A stretch of 64,000 bases of DNA from NCBI GenBank assembly GCA_964650525.1, contig CAZYUA010000002.1:149225-213224 (forward strand). Reading direction: 5' to 3'. The position numbers and the translations under genes were made by a program. Positions 8,815 to 17,924 of the stretch are shown piece after piece. The notes beneath the pieces were generated by a model that did not search any database, was not told where the DNA came from, and saw only the letters and a program-made list of their open reading frames with translations. Origin of the DNA: UBA1413 sp964650525. Its GTDB lineage: Bacteria; Bacteroidota; Bacteroidia; Bacteroidales; Prolixibacteraceae. Position 1 is the first letter of the stretch. Each line of letters opens with the position of its first letter.

Positions 8815-9914
8815 TTGATGCGATGAAAGCCATCAGCAGGATACTGGCATTTTTCTGGCTTACTGCCGGTGTTCCCACCTCCCTGGGCGCCCAAATCATA
8901 CTGGATGCCGACGGACCCGGGAACACCTATGAGTTGATAAACAGTGTTCTTGCTCCCGGGTACGATGTGGTGGAACACCCCGAATGCGCCCATCCTGAGT
9001 TCGGAAGGCATATCCGTGAAGTTTGGGATTCAGTGCTGAACCGGTATGTCTTTGAGTTCTACATCCACGTGACCCCCGACAACGACCGGTGCATCAATTT
9101 TGACCGGCAAAGGATGGAAATCAAAACCTATCAGTCATCTCCCGCCAACCTGAAGGGCATCGTGGGTGAAACAGTGGTTTATAAATGGAGGTTCAGGCTC
9201 CCTGCAGGGTTTAAGACCTCCTCCAATTTCACCCATTTACACCAGATAAAAGCGGTGGGCGGCGATGATGACGATCCGGTTTTTACCCTCACCGCCAGAA
9301 AAGGAACCCCCGACAAAATGGAACTGATCCATAACAATTCCCAAAAAGTAGCCGTGGTAAACCTCTCACTCTTTGTGGGGAACTGGGTGGAAGTGACAGA
9401 ACGGGTAAAGATCGACACAGTGAATGGCTCCTACTCCCTGGAAATCACTAATATGGCCACCGGCGCGTCCGTATTGTCTTACAATAACGTTAAACTCATG
9501 ACCATCAGGCCCGACAACAGTTTTGTAAGGCCTAAATGGGGGATATACAGGAGCTTACTGAAAGCAGGAGATCTCAGGGATGAGGCCGTACGCTTTGCCG
9601 GATTTTCCATCCGCGAAGAACCCCTGACCCCCACAAAAAACACCGATGAATCCGGATCCCGGATCAAAGTTTTTCCTAACCCTTCCACGGGTATAACCGC
9701 CATAGAGCTTTGTTCACCTGAACCGGAACCATTAACGGTACTTATCAGCAACCTCAATGGTCAGATCGTGGCCTCCTTATGCCATCTTCCGGTTTACCAG
9801 GGCTTATTCCGGGAGACCTACGACCTCTCCTTTTTATCTCCGGGGATGTATGGGGTGATAATCTCCACTGGAACCACCAATCAGGTACACAAAATGATGA
9901 TAACAAACAGATAG
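8811..9914 (+). CDS. Putative PL20-like polysaccharide lyase (jelly roll) with T9SS sorting domain
   Basis: 367 residues from ATG 8811, which overlaps the PL6 stop codon (an alternative ATG is at 8823). A signal peptide ends at SLGAQ. The body (about 25-265) has a beta-jelly-roll pattern with VYKWRFRLPAG, FTHLHQIKAVGGDDDDPVF and RPKWGIYRSL followed by LRDEAVRFAGFSI. From memory this most resembles glucuronan lyases of family PL20, with heparinase-I-type lyases as the alternative. The last 85 residues (RIKVFPNPSTGITAIEL to VHKMMITNR) are a T9SS type A sorting domain, so the protein is secreted or cell-surface attached. In an alginate operon it may cut glucuronate-rich stretches or act as a divergent alginate lyase (inference). 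Catalytic residues were not assigned. Confidence 0.7.
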   Translation: MIDAMKAISRILAFFWLTAGVPTSLGAQIILDADGPGNTYELINSVLAPGYDVVEHPECAHPEFGRHIREVWDSVLNRYVFEFYIHVTPDNDRCINFDRQRMEIKTYQSSPANLKGIVGETVVYKWRFRLPAGFKTSSNFTHLHQIKAVGGDDDDPVFTLTARKGTPDKMELIHNNSQKVAVVNLSLFVGNWVEVTERVKIDTVNGSYSLEITNMATGASVLSYNNVKLMTIRPDNSFVRPKWGIYRSLLKAGDLRDEAVRFAGFSIREEPLTPTKNTDESGSRIKVFPNPSTGITAIELCSPEPEPLTVLISNLNGQIVASLCHLPVYQGLFRETYDLSFLSPGMYGVIISTGTTNQVHKMMITNR

Positions 9915-9946
9915 AAACAAGCGATGGTTATTAATTTTAAAACAGA

Positions 9947-10987
9947 ATGTCTATGAAAAAGAGAATTTTACTTTTATTATTATCGACATTTGTTCTTTAT
10001 TCTCAGGGGCAGGTGTTTACCGAGAATTTTTCCACTCTCAAAGCAGGCGATAAGGTGGAAGGATACAACGGATGGTATGTTTCAGCGAAAGCAGGGGACG
10101 CCTATGGGGTAAGTCCGGTGATTCAGGAGGACCCTCTGTTTTACACCAATTATCCGGGATCGAACCTGGGACATGCCGCGGTCCTGGATTCTGCCATTGG
10201 GGCCTCTTCCTCAACCCAGCGGATATCCACAAAGAAAATTGTGTTTGCAGAGGGTGACACGCTGAAAAATGTCACCGGAGGGACCATCTATGCTGCATTT
10301 ATTGTCAATGTTTCACCGGTATCTTACCGTTCGTACCGCGATTTCTTCAACTATGAAGGTTCAGAGACCTCGAGCATGACCCGGGGCCGGGTATTTGCAA
10401 AGAACAACCTTACCGGCGACGAGGTTTTCTTTGCGGTTACCAAAAACTCCTCGTCAGCTGCTGATTATAAGGAATCCTCCTCTCTGGGGCTTACCCTGGG
10501 CACGGGAGTGAATCATCTGCTGGTCCTGAAATATGAAGGAGTCAGTGACAATAACAACGACAAAATCAGCCTCTTTGTTAATCCGGATCCCACGAAAACC
10601 GAAGCTGAACAAACCAACAAACTGGAGGCTGCTGATGTACAGTCTGATTATTCCTCAACAGCTAAACTGGGTATCAACCTGCGACAGAGAGGGATCGGAG
10701 CCCTGGTCAGCGGTATACGGGTTGGGAGAACCTGGGAAACAACCGTAATGGGTCAAAATACGGGATTGCCTCAAGTCAGGAACAACGGGCACCTGGTATA
10801 CGCTTCAGGCAAGGAGATTATCACTGGTACCCCTGGTCGGTTGAAAGTCTATTCCATCCTGGGTGCCGAACTGATTTCTGCTCAGACCGGAGGAAGATTC
10901 GCTTCCAACCTGGACAGGGGATTGTACATTGTGTTATTCAGGGATCAACAGGGAACCACATCCAAAAGCAAAGTGGTGATCAACTGA
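9947..10987 (+). CDS. LamG-like secreted protein with T9SS sorting domain, function unknown
   Basis: 346 residues with a signal peptide ending near YSQGQ. The main part (about 20-260) starts FTENFSTLKAGDKVEGYNGW and has a beta-rich pattern with AAFIVNVSPV and LLVLKYEGVSDNNNDKISLFV, like LamG/concanavalin-A-type folds of secreted Bacteroidota proteins. The C-terminus (about 275-346, GRLKVYSILGAELIS to SKSKVVIN) is a T9SS type A sorting domain. It sits 32 bases after the PL20-like gene and before a second PL6 lyase, so a role in binding or cutting alginate or a partner glycan is likely. No catalytic motif was recognised. Confidence 0.6.
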   Translation: MSMKKRILLLLLSTFVLYSQGQVFTENFSTLKAGDKVEGYNGWYVSAKAGDAYGVSPVIQEDPLFYTNYPGSNLGHAAVLDSAIGASSSTQRISTKKIVFAEGDTLKNVTGGTIYAAFIVNVSPVSYRSYRDFFNYEGSETSSMTRGRVFAKNNLTGDEVFFAVTKNSSSAADYKESSSLGLTLGTGVNHLLVLKYEGVSDNNNDKISLFVNPDPTKTEAEQTNKLEAADVQSDYSSTAKLGINLRQRGIGALVSGIRVGRTWETTVMGQNTGLPQVRNNGHLVYASGKEIITGTPGRLKVYSILGAELISAQTGGRFASNLDRGLYIVLFRDQQGTTSKSKVVIN

Positions 10988-11005
10988 TAGCACCCGGAGA
11001 GGCAG

Positions 11006-11067
11006 CCTTTGGTCTTTTTCCTGACTCACAGGCCTCCTTGGTGGCATGGGAACGGTGCAACCAAAGG
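11006..11067. other. Inverted repeat in the 143-base gap before the second PL6 gene
   Basis: CCTTTGGT at 11006-11013 pairs with ACCAAAGG at 11060-11067, with 46 bases between. The repeated word CCGGAGAG is just outside and inside it (10994 and 11071 regions). No T-tract follows, so this is more likely a processing or RNA-stability element than a terminator. Confidence 0.3.
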
Positions 11068-11130
11068 GCTCCGGAGAGTCACAGGGTTTCTTAGTCTCCT
11101 GTTAACAACCATAAAATTTGGTGGTCAGCC

Positions 11131-12852
11131 ATGAAGGGTTTAATTTCGTGGATAGTAATGCTTTTCTGTGTCGGGACGCTGTATGGACGCCGTACGGTGG
11201 TTAGCGGGGCTTCAGGCATCAATTCCGGTACCTGGGGTCCCGGCGATACCATTGTCATGGAAAACAGGATATGGAACAACCAGGTGATTTCCCTGAAAGC
11301 CACCGGGACGGAAAGCCATCCCGTAGTGCTGGAAGCCGAAACTCCGGGTCAGGTTATCCTTAACGGCAGCTCCAGACTCTCCTTTTCCGGGAAATACATT
11401 GTGGTTTCAGGCCTCTGCTTTCTGGATGGAACACTCAGCGGTTCGGACGTGATATCGTTCAGGACCTCTTCGTCGGTTTTTGCAGAAAATTGCAGGCTTA
11501 CCCAGACGGCCATTGTGAATTATAATCCTTCCTCCAATAGTGTCGACAGCAAATGGGTTTCTATTTATGGGAAAAACAACCGGGTGGACCATTGTTCGTT
11601 CGAGAATAAGAACAACTCAGGAACGCTGATGGTGGTCTGGCTGGTGAATAATACACCAGCTAACCACCTCATTTCTGATAATTATTTCGGATACCGGAAT
11701 GCCAATCTCGATGGGAACGGGAACGAACTCAACGGACAGGAGATCCTCAGGATCGGCGACAGCAGCACCTCCATGACTACCGCCGGGGTTACCGTTGAAG
11801 GTAATTTTTTTGAGCGTTGTAACGGTGAAATAGAGATCATCTCCAACAAGTCGTGCGGAAACATCTACCGCAACAACCTGTTCCTGGAGTGCCGCGGGAT
11901 GCTTACGCTGCGGCATGGCAACAACTGTCTGGTGGAAGGGAATTATTTTATCGGAAATGGTGTCACCAGCACAGGAGGTATCAGAATAATCGGCGAGAAC
12001 CATAAAGTATTCAACAATTACTTCCAGGATCTCAAGGGGACCAACTTCCGGTCTGCTATCTGTATGGTCAGGGGGAAGGAAAACTCAGCATTGAATGAAT
12101 ATTTCCAGGTAAAAAACGCCCAGGTGGCATTCAACACCATGGTGAACTGCGCACAGTCTTTCAGCATCAATTACAACAGCCAGTCGGGGATGACCCTTCC
12201 CCCGGTGACCTCTGTCGTTGCGCATAACCACGTCTTTAACCCCTCGGGATCGAACAGCAATGTGGTGATAGACCCCACCAACTCCGCCACCCTTGATGTA
12301 ACCTGGAAGAACAACCTGATGAACCAGGGGAAATATGCCAATTTCGTGTATACTCCTCTCCAGGTTACTACAGGAGTGAATCCGGGCATGTTACTGGCTG
12401 CCACCCCGCTGAAGATGTCAGAGCCCGAACCGGCTTCCCCGCTTCAAAATTATCCTACCGGAGATTTCCCTGAAGTTACCGGCGATATTAGAGGCAGAAG
12501 CCGGCCTACCCTTGCCAAATGGCCCGGTTGCAGCCAGTTGCCGGGCGACCCGGTTAAGAACATGCCGGAAAAAACCAACACCGGTGCATCCTTTTTCAAC
12601 AACCCGGGCACAGGGGCTTCCATGATTCAGAGAACCTTCGCTCCCCGCATCTGGGTTGACGGCATGAATATCTCCGTATGTTCCTCGGAAAGAGGAATTT
12701 GCAGAATATACCGTATTAATGGCGTCTGCCTTACCCGGCATACCCTTTCCCCCCAGGAAACCCTTAAGATAGCCATGAAACCCGGGATTTACATTGTCCA
12801 TATCACCTGCGCCGGAAGGGAAATGATTTCAAAAAAACTGCTGATATGTTAA
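11131..12852 (+). CDS. PL6 alginate lyase with T9SS sorting domain
   Basis: 573 residues with a short signal peptide ending near LYGRR. Residues about 20-460 are a PL6 beta-helix with the family signature NGEIEIISNKS (Lys near 240) and LRHGN (Arg near 260), closely matching the first PL6 at the same distances. It has a single catalytic beta-helix. The last 60 residues (ISVCSSERGICRIYRING to MISKKLLIC) form a T9SS type A sorting domain, so it should be secreted through T9SS. The two PL6 enzymes thus differ in architecture and export route, which suggests division of labour between outside and periplasm (inference). It lies 22 bases before the PL17 gene. Confidence 0.92.
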   Translation: MKGLISWIVMLFCVGTLYGRRTVVSGASGINSGTWGPGDTIVMENRIWNNQVISLKATGTESHPVVLEAETPGQVILNGSSRLSFSGKYIVVSGLCFLDGTLSGSDVISFRTSSSVFAENCRLTQTAIVNYNPSSNSVDSKWVSIYGKNNRVDHCSFENKNNSGTLMVVWLVNNTPANHLISDNYFGYRNANLDGNGNELNGQEILRIGDSSTSMTTAGVTVEGNFFERCNGEIEIISNKSCGNIYRNNLFLECRGMLTLRHGNNCLVEGNYFIGNGVTSTGGIRIIGENHKVFNNYFQDLKGTNFRSAICMVRGKENSALNEYFQVKNAQVAFNTMVNCAQSFSINYNSQSGMTLPPVTSVVAHNHVFNPSGSNSNVVIDPTNSATLDVTWKNNLMNQGKYANFVYTPLQVTTGVNPGMLLAATPLKMSEPEPASPLQNYPTGDFPEVTGDIRGRSRPTLAKWPGCSQLPGDPVKNMPEKTNTGASFFNNPGTGASMIQRTFAPRIWVDGMNISVCSSERGICRIYRINGVCLTRHTLSPQETLKIAMKPGIYIVHITCAGREMISKKLLIC

Positions 12853-12874
12853 CCTAAATCCGGGAACTTCAAGC

Positions 12875-15076
12875 ATGAAAAGAAAATCCTGTTGGGTACT
12901 TTTTTGGCTCCTGATCTGCGCCTCACCGGCATTTCCGGCTACCCGCCCGGGACTGTTGCTGACACCCGGCGGGGTGAAGGAGATCAGAAAATGGTCTTCC
13001 CGGTTACCAGCGTTCGAAAAATCCCTGGAGGAACTCAAAAAAACCGCAGACCAGGCATTGACGAATCCAATCCTGGTGCCGGTTCCGAAAGATGGCGGCG
13101 GAGGGTATACCCACGAAAAACATAAAAGCAATTATACCGAAATGGTTGCAGCCGGCGTCCTATACCAGATTACCGGCCGAAGGGATTATTCTTCCTTTGT
13201 CAGGGATATGCTGATGGAATATGCCCGTATCTACCCGGAACTGGGGCCTCACCCCATCGTCAGATCCCCGGTGCCCGGAAAGCTGTTCTGGCAGACGCTG
13301 AATGAATCGGTATGGCTGGTAAATACGGCCTGTGCTTACGATTGCGTGTTTAACGCCATTCCCGAACCGGACCGCAGGTATATCGAAGATAACCTGTTCT
13401 ACCCCATGGCTGGTTTCATTTCCAACGGAAATCCCGACAACTATGCGGTTTTCAACAGGATGCACAATCACGGGACCTGGGCCAATGCAGCGGTCGGAAT
13501 GATCGGATATGTCATGCGAGACCAAAACCTGGTGGATATGGCCCTGTATGGCTCGAAAAAAGATGGTTCTGCCGGCTTTTTCAAACAACTGGAAGTTCTA
13601 TTTTCACCGGACGGCTACTTCACCGAAGGACCTTATTACCAGAGATATGCCTTATGGCCCTTTTTGGTATTTGCACAGGCTATTCAGCATCAGCAACCTG
13701 AACTGGATGTTTTCGGTTTCAGGAACGGAATTCTCTACCGCGCCGTAGATGCCATGACACAACTGTCGTACAACGGGGAATTGTTCTACCTGAACGACGC
13801 CTTGCAGAAAACCCTGAAATCGACCGACATCATCAGTTCGGTCGATATAGCTTTCAGGAACAATCCGGAAAAGAAAGAGTGGCTGGAGGTTGCCCGCTAC
13901 CAGGACGCCTTTCTGGTTTCAGATGCCGGAATCTTCACGGCAAAAGCCATGTACCGTGAAATGTCCGCTCCTGTGGTCATGAAACCGGCATTCCTTTCTG
14001 ATGGCCCCGCCGGAGATCAGGGAGGCATCGCCATTCTCAGATGGGGATCAGGGAATGACCACACCTGCCTGACCTTTAAGGCCACCTCTCACGGACTCTC
14101 TCACGGACATTACGATAAGCTTTCCATTTCGTTTTTCGACAGCGGAAATCCGGTACTTACCGATTACGGTTCCGCCAGGTTTCTGAATATCGAACCTAAA
14201 AGCGGAGGCAATTATACACCCGAAAATTATTCCTGGGCGATGCAGTCCATCGCTCATAATACGGTTTCCGTCAATGAGGGATGCCAATTTAACGGTCAAA
14301 TAAAAGTTTCTTCGCTCCACCATTCCGAAATCAACTTTTTCGATTTTTCTGATCCGGCTGTTCAGGTAGTGTCTGGGACAGAAAACAATGCGTTTCCGGG
14401 CGTGTCGATGCAACGGACGCTGGCACTGCTCAAACTGTCTGACCTGGAAAATCCGGTGGTCCTGGATATTTTCAGAATTGTTTCTGATACGCTCTGTCAG
14501 TTGGATTTGCCCTTTTATTTCAGGGGGCACCCGGTATCATCCTCAGTGAACCTGCAAAAGAGCTTTGAGGCACTGAAACCACTCGGGAAAGGGAACGGGT
14601 ACCAGCATTTGTGGCTGGAAGCAGAAGGAAGGAGTGCCGCCAACACGGCGGTTTTCTCCTGGGTTAACGGCAGCCGTTTTTATCATATCACCACTTGTAC
14701 CAACCCGGAAACCCAATTACTGATGGCCCGCACGGGTGCGAACGACCCGGGTTTCAATCTCCGGTCAGAACAGGGTCTGATCATCCGCCAGCCCCAGGCT
14801 CGCAGGCATACCTTTGTTTCGGTCGTTGAGCCTCGCGGCATGTACGACCTGACCCGGGAAATGACGTCCGGATTCCAGAGTAACATTTCCGGATTACAGT
14901 TGCTGAAGGAGGAGGATGAGTTTTCGGTCATCAGGGTCACGCTTCCCGAAAACCGGTCATTCCTTTTCATTGCCGTGAACCGCGATTTTGGTGAAGAAAC
15001 GGAACGCTCGGTGAAAGTGGACAACAAGGTCATACGCTTTAAAGGAAATTATCAGTTAATCCAGGAGTTAAAATGA
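12875..15076 (+). CDS. PL17 oligoalginate lyase (heparinase II/III-like)
   Basis: 733 residues with a signal peptide ending at PAFPA. The N-terminal half (about 40-380) is an alpha/alpha-toroid alginate-lyase domain and the C-terminal half (about 385-650) a heparinase II/III-type beta-sandwich. Key positions of PL17 are visible: Asn/His in NRMHNHGTW (near 194-198), Tyr in GPYYQRYA (near 251-256), and His in HGLSHGHYDKL (near 405-412). PL17 enzymes are exolytic and release the unsaturated monouronate that becomes DEH. No T9SS tail is present, so the enzyme probably acts in the periplasm on oligomers imported by SusCD. It follows the PL6 gene by 22 bases and precedes kdgF. Confidence 0.94.
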   Translation: MKRKSCWVLFWLLICASPAFPATRPGLLLTPGGVKEIRKWSSRLPAFEKSLEELKKTADQALTNPILVPVPKDGGGGYTHEKHKSNYTEMVAAGVLYQITGRRDYSSFVRDMLMEYARIYPELGPHPIVRSPVPGKLFWQTLNESVWLVNTACAYDCVFNAIPEPDRRYIEDNLFYPMAGFISNGNPDNYAVFNRMHNHGTWANAAVGMIGYVMRDQNLVDMALYGSKKDGSAGFFKQLEVLFSPDGYFTEGPYYQRYALWPFLVFAQAIQHQQPELDVFGFRNGILYRAVDAMTQLSYNGELFYLNDALQKTLKSTDIISSVDIAFRNNPEKKEWLEVARYQDAFLVSDAGIFTAKAMYREMSAPVVMKPAFLSDGPAGDQGGIAILRWGSGNDHTCLTFKATSHGLSHGHYDKLSISFFDSGNPVLTDYGSARFLNIEPKSGGNYTPENYSWAMQSIAHNTVSVNEGCQFNGQIKVSSLHHSEINFFDFSDPAVQVVSGTENNAFPGVSMQRTLALLKLSDLENPVVLDIFRIVSDTLCQLDLPFYFRGHPVSSSVNLQKSFEALKPLGKGNGYQHLWLEAEGRSAANTAVFSWVNGSRFYHITTCTNPETQLLMARTGANDPGFNLRSEQGLIIRQPQARRHTFVSVVEPRGMYDLTREMTSGFQSNISGLQLLKEEDEFSVIRVTLPENRSFLFIAVNRDFGEETERSVKVDNKVIRFKGNYQLIQELK

Positions 15077-15085
15077 AATACCCAT

Positions 15086-15100
15086 CCCGACTGAGTCGGG
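15086..15100 (+). other. Short perfect hairpin between PL17 and kdgF
   Basis: CCCGAC at 15086-15091 and GTCGGG at 15095-15100 pair around a TGA loop, with no T-tract after. A second inverted pair, CACATGG at 15120-15126 and CCATGTG at 15152-15158, follows in the same 121-base gap. GACTGAG occurs in both. These may set RNA stability within the operon. Confidence 0.35.
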
Positions 15101-15197
15101 GCCGACAGTGATGATGTACCACATGGCTAACGAAACTTGACTGAGCCAGTACCATGTGTTTCACCGATTTTACCTTATTAACTCAATAATTTGAACA

Positions 15198-15539
15198 ATG
15201 AAAACAAGAAGTGGAAATTTTTTAATCGGTGCGGAGCTTCCCTGGGAAACCCCGTCACCCGGGCTGACACGCCAGATCATGGGATTCGATGGCCAGATCA
15301 TGCTGGTAAAAGTAAAGTTTGAGAAAGGGGCCATCGGATATGTTCATGAACACTACCATTCGCAGAGCACCTACGTTGTCAGCGGGACCTTCGAGGTGAT
15401 GATCGGCGGTGAAAAGAGGGTGTTACAGGCCGGTGACGGGTTTTATATCGAGCCGGACATTTCGCATGGAGCCGTTTGTCTGGATGAAGGAATCCTGATC
15501 GATGTCTTCAGTCCGGTGCGACAGGATTTTCTCAAATAG
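15198..15539 (+). CDS. kdgF: KdgF-like cupin, unsaturated uronate linearising protein
   Basis: 113 residues, a single cupin barrel with no signal peptide, so cytoplasmic. KdgF proteins turn the 4,5-unsaturated monouronate made by lyases into linear ketouronate (DEH for alginate). The metal site is visible: His residues in HEHYHSQSTYVVSG with the following Gln, and His in IEPDISHGAVC. Its place between PL17, which makes the substrate, and the transporter and DEH-reductase genes fits this role very well. Length and motif order are typical. Confidence 0.9.
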   Translation: MKTRSGNFLIGAELPWETPSPGLTRQIMGFDGQIMLVKVKFEKGAIGYVHEHYHSQSTYVVSGTFEVMIGGEKRVLQAGDGFYIEPDISHGAVCLDEGILIDVFSPVRQDFLK

Positions 15540-15685
15540 ACAGCCATGAAACGAGCATGGTGTACGCACTGCAAAAGGCCATGTAAATAACCCCCATGCG
15601 AGTTCCATACTGAGCAGTTTGTTCAGGAAAAGAGCGGGTTTATGTAACGCAATGATATATTAACTGTTAAGACCATTATTAACGT

Positions 15686-17158
15686 ATGAAGATAAAAGGA
15701 CTGCGTTGGTGGGTGATCGGGCTGATTGTCCTGATCACCATCATTAACTATCTCGACCGCGGAACCCTCAACTACATGTGGGTGGCCAACATAGAATACA
15801 GGCTTACAGAGCAATTCACACCCGGGTCAAAAGCAAATGAGGCGGTTTACGATGCTGAAAAACAGGAATATACCCTGCGTAACAGCCGCGGGTTCACCCA
15901 GGTGCAGACAGCCAGCCGGGTCAGCACGAAAAAAGAAGGGATGATCGTGGTGAACCGTGAGGGCATTGCGCATGACCTGGGGATCATCCATCCTGCACTC
16001 ACTCCTGAGGAGTCGTCCCGGCAGGCCAAGGACATCCTGGGGAAGATCACCATCTTTTTTATGATTGCCTATGGAATCAGCCAGCTGTTCTCCGGAAAGC
16101 TCTACGATAAAATCGGAACCAGAAAAGGCTTTCTGCTGTCGGTATTACTGTGGGGATCGGCCGATGCTCTGACCTCGCTGGCCAGGGGGAAGCTTTCACT
16201 GACCGGGTTCCGGATGATGCTCGGGTTGGGAGAAGCGGGTCCCTGGCCCGGCACCACCAAGAGCAATGCCGAATGGTTCCCGCAGAAAGAGCGGGCACTG
16301 GCTCAGGGATTATTCGGTGCCGCAGCTTCCACAGGATCCATCCTGGCACCCATCGTCATCCTGATGCTTTATGTTTCACTGGGGTGGAAACTCACCTTTG
16401 TGATAGTGGGTTCTTTGGGGCTGATATGGCTGATTCCCTGGCTGATCATCAATAAAAAAGGGCCTAAGGAGCATCCATGGATCACCGATAAGGAACGCGA
16501 TTACATCCTTTCCGGACAGCCCGAGGCGAAAGTGGTCAACGAAGTTGGCAAAAGCTGGGGTCAACTGCTGTCGGAAAAAAAGAATTATTCCGTCATCCTG
16601 GGCCGGTTTTTCCTGGATCCGATCTGGTGGATGTTTGTGACTTTCCTGCCAATGTACCTGGTAGAAGAATATAAACTGAATATTAAGGAGTTAGCCTTTT
16701 CAGCCTGGGTGCCTTACGTGGGTGCCATGGTCGGAAGCATCGCCGGCGGATGGTTCTCGGGGTACCTGATCCGCAAAGGCCGTACGGTTGATTTTTCCCG
16801 GAAAGCGGCTATGGTGACCGGCGGGGTGGTCATTGTTCCGGCGGTCATCGCCTCTGTCCTGGCACCCAATGCCGTTCTGGCCGTCATCCTCATGGCTTTT
16901 GTTCTGGGAGGGTTCCAGTTCACCATGACCAACATTCAAACCATTCCCAGCGACCTGCACTGCGGCAAATCGGTGGGGTCGCTGGCAGGCCTGGGCGGAG
17001 CTTCGGCGGTACTGGGAGTGATACTGGCCATGCTCTTTGCAGGTCAAATCGACAGCTGGCCTCTTCTCTTCGGCCTCCTGGCTGCACTGGTGCCGTTGTC
17101 GCTGGGATCCATCTTCCTGACCGTCGGAAAAATTGAACAGATTATTAGTCTAAAATAA
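15686..17158 (+). CDS. MFS transporter, probable unsaturated-uronate/DEH importer, with a large insertion after TM1
   Basis: 490 residues with 12 hydrophobic segments of the major facilitator superfamily, closest in pattern to the hexuronate (ExuT-like, anion:cation symporter) group: NYLDRGTLNYMW in TM1, GKLYDKIGTRKGFLL between TM2 and TM3, GLGEAGPWPGTTKSNAEWFP near TM4. Between TM1 and TM2 there is an extra polar stretch of about 80 residues (about 32-112), where usual family members have a short periplasmic loop. It lies in the inner membrane and should bring the monouronates made by PL17 into the cell. Substrate is inferred from context (kdgF before, SDR 13 bases after). Confidence 0.85.
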   Translation: MKIKGLRWWVIGLIVLITIINYLDRGTLNYMWVANIEYRLTEQFTPGSKANEAVYDAEKQEYTLRNSRGFTQVQTASRVSTKKEGMIVVNREGIAHDLGIIHPALTPEESSRQAKDILGKITIFFMIAYGISQLFSGKLYDKIGTRKGFLLSVLLWGSADALTSLARGKLSLTGFRMMLGLGEAGPWPGTTKSNAEWFPQKERALAQGLFGAAASTGSILAPIVILMLYVSLGWKLTFVIVGSLGLIWLIPWLIINKKGPKEHPWITDKERDYILSGQPEAKVVNEVGKSWGQLLSEKKNYSVILGRFFLDPIWWMFVTFLPMYLVEEYKLNIKELAFSAWVPYVGAMVGSIAGGWFSGYLIRKGRTVDFSRKAAMVTGGVVIVPAVIASVLAPNAVLAVILMAFVLGGFQFTMTNIQTIPSDLHCGKSVGSLAGLGGASAVLGVILAMLFAGQIDSWPLLFGLLAALVPLSLGSIFLTVGKIEQIISLK

Positions 17159-17171
17159 AAATAAGAAATCT

Positions 17172-17924
17172 ATGAAACTCAAAGGAAAAACAGCTGTGAT
17201 CACCGGCGGCGCCCGCGACCTGGGACGGGCCATCTCCCTGAAACTGGCCGCGGAAGGGGCTAAAGTGGTGATCAATTATTTTGACAATCCACAGGATGCT
17301 GAGGAAACCCTCAGATCGATCCATGCTTCCGGCGGCGAAGCCATCGTTGTACAGGGTGACATGACCCGCGCCGGCGATGTGAAAAAACTGTTCGAAGAAA
17401 GCGAAAAGGCTTACGGCCATGAAGTGCACGTGCTGGTCAATGTGGCCGGGGGTTTGTTCGGAAGAAAACTCATCACGGAACAAGATGAAGACTGGTACAA
17501 CCTGCTGATGGATGTAAACCTCAAAAGCTGCTGGCTCTGTACCCGCGAAGCGGTACCCCATATGCCGGCAGGTTCGGCCATCGTCAATTTCTCCTCTCTG
17601 GCAGCCCGCGATGGCGGAGGCCCGGGCGCCTCCATGTATGCCACCGCAAAAGGCGCCGTCATGACCTTTACCCGTTCCATGGCCAAAGAACTGGGACCCA
17701 AAGGCATCCGGGTCAACGCTCTGGCTCCCGGAACCATCGCCACTTCCTTCCACGACCGCTTTAACACTCCGGAAAACAGGGAACGCATGAAAGGTGTTTA
17801 TCCCCTCCGCCGTGAAGGAGACGCCGGCGACATTGCCGACCTGGTCTTGTTCCTGGCATCCGACGATTCGGATTACATCACTGGCTCCAACATCGACATC
17901 AACGGCGGCATGATGTTTACTTAA
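17172..17924 (+). CDS. SDR-family oxidoreductase, probable DEH reductase
   Basis: 250 residues, cytoplasmic, classical short-chain dehydrogenase. The nucleotide-binding motif TGGARDLGRAI is near residue 12, the NVAGG motif near 93, catalytic Ser in VNFSSLAA and Tyr/Lys in MYATAKGA (about 155-160), with a typical C-terminus (GSNIDINGGMMFT). In alginate operons this gene type reduces DEH to 2-keto-3-deoxygluconate (KDG). It is the last gene of the operon, 13 bases after the MFS gene. General FabG-like activity cannot be excluded from sequence, but operon context favours DEH reductase. No KDG kinase or KDPG aldolase follows. Confidence 0.85.
   Translation: MKLKGKTAVITGGARDLGRAISLKLAAEGAKVVINYFDNPQDAEETLRSIHASGGEAIVVQGDMTRAGDVKKLFEESEKAYGHEVHVLVNVAGGLFGRKLITEQDEDWYNLLMDVNLKSCWLCTREAVPHMPAGSAIVNFSSLAARDGGGPGASMYATAKGAVMTFTRSMAKELGPKGIRVNALAPGTIATSFHDRFNTPENRERMKGVYPLRREGDAGDIADLVLFLASDDSDYITGSNIDINGGMMFT

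Noticed and set aside
15546..15590. Tiny frame MKRAWCTHCKRPCK after kdgF with several cysteines
   Set aside because: 14 codons, no supporting context or known family; likely chance.
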